Shown here piece after piece: positions 61,973 through 64,000 of a DNA stretch of 64,000 bases (position 1 is the first letter of the stretch; each line of letters begins with the position of its first letter). The translations under genes and the position numbers were made by a program. The DNA is from Mesorhizobium sp. (lineage in GTDB: Bacteria; Pseudomonadota; Alphaproteobacteria; Rhizobiales; Rhizobiaceae): positions 248,001-312,000 of the forward strand of contig JAHBYX010000002.1 in assembly GCA_019635735.1 (NCBI GenBank), written 5' to 3'. Under the pieces are notes generated by a model, which was given only the letters and a program-made list of their open reading frames with translations, was not told the DNA's origin and made no database searches.

Positions 61973-63060
61973 ACCGCAAGCCGGTCAACCTGGCGCTCCA
62001 GGGCGGCGGCTCCCACGGCGCCTTCACCTGGGGCGTGCTGGACCGGCTGCTCGAAGACGGCCGGCTCGACTTCGCCGCGGTCTCCGGCACCAGCGCGGGC
62101 GCGATGAACGCGGCAGCGCTCGCCGACGGCTGGATGCGCGGCGGACGCGACGGCGCCCGCGAGCGTCTCTCCGCCTTCTGGAAGAGCGTGGCGCGCAAGG
62201 GCCGCTTCTCTCCGGTCCAGCGCCTGCCCTGGGACATCCTGTGGGGCAACTGGTCGGTCGAGAACTCGCCCGGCTACATGATGTACGACGCCATGTCGCG
62301 CATCTTCTCGCCCTACCTCGCCAACCCGCTTAACGTGAACCCTCTGCGCGAAGTGGTCGAGGAGGAGATCGATTTCGGCAATGTCCGCAGCTGCCGCGGA
62401 CTCGCCGTCTTCGTCTCGGCCACCAATGTGCAGACCGGCCGCCTGCGCGTCTTTTCCGGCGACGAGCTGAGCGCCGACGCGGTGATGGCATCCGCCTGCC
62501 TGCCGCAGGTCTTCCGCGCCGTCGAGATCGACGGCGTGCCCTACTGGGACGGCGGCTATGGCGGCAATCCGGCGATCTATCCCTTCTTCTACACCAACCA
62601 TGTCGAGGACGTGCTTCTGGTGCAGATCAACCCGGTCATCCGGGAAGGCGCGCCGAAGACGGCCCAGGAGATCCAGAACCGCGTCGACGAGATCACGTTC
62701 AACTCCGGCCTGCTGCACGAAATGCGCGCCATCGCCTTCGTCAACAGGCTGGTCCAGGAAGGGCGCATCTCGCGCGACGAGTACCGTGCCATCCGAATGC
62801 ATCGCATCGATGCCGACGAAGCGTTCAAGGATCTCTCCGCGTCATCCAAGGTGAACGCCGAGTGGGCCTTCCTCGAATATCTGCGTGATCTCGGGCGAAG
62901 TGCCGCGGAAGACTGGCTCGTCGCGAACTACGATGCGGTCGGCGAGCGCCCGACGCTGGACGTGTCCGGCGAGATTTCGGCGACCCCGGGGCTCAAGCCG
63001 CGCAGTCTGGGGGCGCGTACGCTCGAATTCCTGGCAACGCGCCGGAAGCCCGCCGCCTGA
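61957..63060 (+). CDS. patatin-like phospholipase / lipid hydrolase
   Basis: A 367-residue hydrolase. The oxyanion loop LALQGGGSHGAFTWG, the nucleophile elbow AAVSGTSAGAMNAAAL (GxSxG) and the catalytic aspartate in WDGGYGGNPAIYPF are intact. Starts at ATG 61957 inside bdhA, or at GTG 61969 overlapping its stop (GTGA). The tight coupling to bdhA suggests a role in intracellular polyhydroxybutyrate or lipid mobilisation, which is inferred from context. Confidence 0.9.
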   Translation: MDRAVNRKPVNLALQGGGSHGAFTWGVLDRLLEDGRLDFAAVSGTSAGAMNAAALADGWMRGGRDGARERLSAFWKSVARKGRFSPVQRLPWDILWGNWSVENSPGYMMYDAMSRIFSPYLANPLNVNPLREVVEEEIDFGNVRSCRGLAVFVSATNVQTGRLRVFSGDELSADAVMASACLPQVFRAVEIDGVPYWDGGYGGNPAIYPFFYTNHVEDVLLVQINPVIREGAPKTAQEIQNRVDEITFNSGLLHEMRAIAFVNRLVQEGRISRDEYRAIRMHRIDADEAFKDLSASSKVNAEWAFLEYLRDLGRSAAEDWLVANYDAVGERPTLDVSGEISATPGLKPRSLGARTLEFLATRRKPAA

Positions 63061-63063
63061 CGT

Positions 63064-63696
63064 TCAGCCCGGCGTGACGGCGCGGGCCACCACCGAAACG
63101 AGGCCGCGCGTCGCCGCGCGCAGCTCGTCGAGATTCTTCAAACGCGCCTTCATGCCCTCGATCGCATCCCAGAACAGGCTCGCGAGCGTTTCGGCGGAGT
63201 ATCCGCGCGCCGCCAGGTCGACGCCGCTGTCGCGGGCAGCTCGGTCGAGCGCCTCCGCCACGAGGGATGTGATCTCCGCCTTCCAGTCCGCAAGCACGTC
63301 GCCGGCGAGCTGATTCTTCATGTCCAGAATTTCGTGTCCATGCGGCGAGCGCATGAACTCTTCCATCATCGCGAACATGGATGTCTCGAGCAGAAGGTTC
63401 AGCCGCTCGCCGATCGGGCCGTCGCCCGCCAGAACCCGTCTCGCGCTGGCAGCGGACGCATCGAAATAGCTGAGAGCGATGGCCTGGTAGATGTCGATCT
63501 TGTTGCGGAACAGCAGGTACAGCGCCGGCCGTGACATCTCCGCCGCCTTGGCGATGTCGTCCATCGTCGTGCGCTGAATGCCGTAGGTGAGGAAGACCTT
63601 CGCCGCGCGCTCCAGGATGCGCTGGCGCTTCAGATCGTCGGGGCTGGCACTGATGTCGTTCAATTCACTTCCCACTCGCCAAAGGTCTATTGACAT
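63064..63696 (-). CDS. TetR-family transcriptional regulator
   Basis: A TetR protein of about 210 residues. [42 protein letters not shown]; the ligand domain begins [20 protein letters not shown]. Start is uncertain: ATG at 63696, GTG at 63675 or TTG at 63663 all lack a strong ribosome binding site. Divergent from the molybdenum hydroxylase gene with a dyad between, so it probably represses it. Confidence 0.88.
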   Translation of the reverse strand: MSIDLWRVGSELNDISASPDDLKRQRILERAAKVFLTYGIQRTTMDDIAKAAEMSRPALYLLFRNKIDIYQAIALSYFDASAASARRVLAGDGPIGERLNLLLETSMFAMMEEFMRSPHGHEILDMKNQLAGDVLADWKAEITSLVAEALDRAARDSGVDLAARGYSAETLASLFWDAIEGMKARLKNLDELRAATRGLVSVVARAVTPG

Positions 63697-63715
63697 AATG
63701 ACGAAATTTGTCAAT
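63689..63715. promoter_or_regulatory. inverted repeat between tetR and the hydroxylase gene
   Basis: ATTGACA (63689-63695) and TGTCAAT (63709-63715) are perfect seven-base inverted copies with a 13-base spacer in the gap between the divergent genes. Likely TetR operator and/or overlapping promoters, as TTGACA resembles a -35 element. Confidence 0.55.
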
Positions 63716-63771
63716 CTGTTTCGGCAAGGCAGGGAGCCCGAGTGGCTCGCAACCCCGCTGAGGAGGTGCAT

Positions 63772-64000
63772 ATGCGTCTGACTGTCGACGGACAAGAGAT
63801 CGATTTCGACGCGGAACCCGACATGCCGCTTCTCTGGGCGCTGCGCGACCTCGCCGGCAAGACCGGGCCGAAGTTCGGCTGTGGCATTGCCGCCTGCGGC
63901 GCCTGCACGGTGGTCATCGATGGCCAGGCGGTCCGCTCCTGCTCCTTGCCCGTCGGCGACGTCACCGGCGCGGTGACCACGATCGAGGGACTCGCTGTCG
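63772..64000 (+). CDS. (2Fe-2S)-binding small subunit of a molybdenum hydroxylase (partial)
   Basis: The first 76 residues are visible; the gene runs off the window. [20 protein letters not shown] and the plant-type ferredoxin motif [17 protein letters not shown] followed by RSCSLPV are the start of an IorA/CoxS-type iron-sulfur subunit of the xanthine dehydrogenase family. AGGAGGTG lies just before the ATG. Large MoCo and other subunits should follow downstream. Confidence 0.93.
   Translation, partial: MRLTVDGQEIDFDAEPDMPLLWALRDLAGKTGPKFGCGIAACGACTVVIDGQAVRSCSLPVGDVTGAVTTIEGLAV

Noticed and set aside
1..64000. tRNA, rRNA, CRISPR, insertion sequence or prophage
   Set aside because: No tRNA-like T-loop, repeat-spacer array, transposase or phage gene was seen on either strand by eye; a tRNAscan or CRISPR search would settle it.

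Overview
The window is high-GC, densely packed chromosomal DNA from an alphaproteobacterium, most likely of the order Hyphomicrobiales (Mesorhizobium/Phyllobacteriaceae-like). The reasons are an RpoH2-type heat-shock sigma factor, EcfG/RpoE2-type promoters (GGAAC-N16-CGTT), a soluble NAD-dependent formate dehydrogenase (fds), a CenR-type response regulator, an alphaproteobacterial mitofilin/HemY pair behind hemCD, and codon use rich in G/C third positions. I see no rRNA, no tRNA, no CRISPR array, no insertion sequence and no prophage. Mobile-looking content is limited to a VapBC pair and three families of palindromic intergenic repeats.

Layout. 1-3.5 kb: 5' part of an acyl-CoA dehydrogenase, divergent rpoH2 with a stress promoter, and an M48 lipoprotein protease. 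3.6-7.1 kb: thiBPQ thiamine importer under a TPP riboswitch. 7.2-15.5 kb: LysR regulator, two small proteins, and the formate dehydrogenase operon fdsG-fdsB-(DUF4287)-fdsA-fdhD-fdsD. 15.5-17 kb: a membrane protein and an FMN reductase. 17-28.3 kb: one long leftward operon that reads, in transcription order, solute-binding protein, two permeases, a 65-residue membrane protein, two ATPases, a TIM-barrel isomerase/epimerase, DhaL, EIIA/DhaM, HPr, full-length enzyme I, an HTH protein and DhaK. This is a sugar or polyol ABC importer coupled to a PEP-dependent dihydroxyacetone-type kinase with its own phosphorelay.

28.6-34.1 kb: cNMP-domain protein, response regulator, L,D-transpeptidase, DUF1761, methyltransferase, EVE protein, gpsA, tsaD. 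34.2-39.1 kb: hemC-hemD-mitofilin-hemY. 39.1-47.4 kb: TerB-like protein, class I glutamine amidotransferase, MFS transporter, three small membrane proteins (one with a second EcfG-type promoter), a KstD/FrdA-like flavoprotein, a PanE-like reductase and an MsbA-type ABC exporter. 47.5-50.7 kb: rpmE with a terminator, SelT/W-like protein, RDD protein, YebC, VapBC. 50.8-56.2 kb: metallo-beta-lactamase-fold lipoprotein, mtgA, ispA, lytic transglycosylase, an unknown protein, ispG. 56.2-64 kb: TetR with a divergent RND efflux pair, bdhA plus patatin, a second TetR, and the 5' end of a molybdenum-hydroxylase [2Fe-2S] subunit.

The most interesting parts are the self-contained importer/DHA-kinase/PTS operon with hairpin-forming elements in three successive gaps, the two stress-sigma promoters, and the DUF4287 gene built into the formate dehydrogenase operon.
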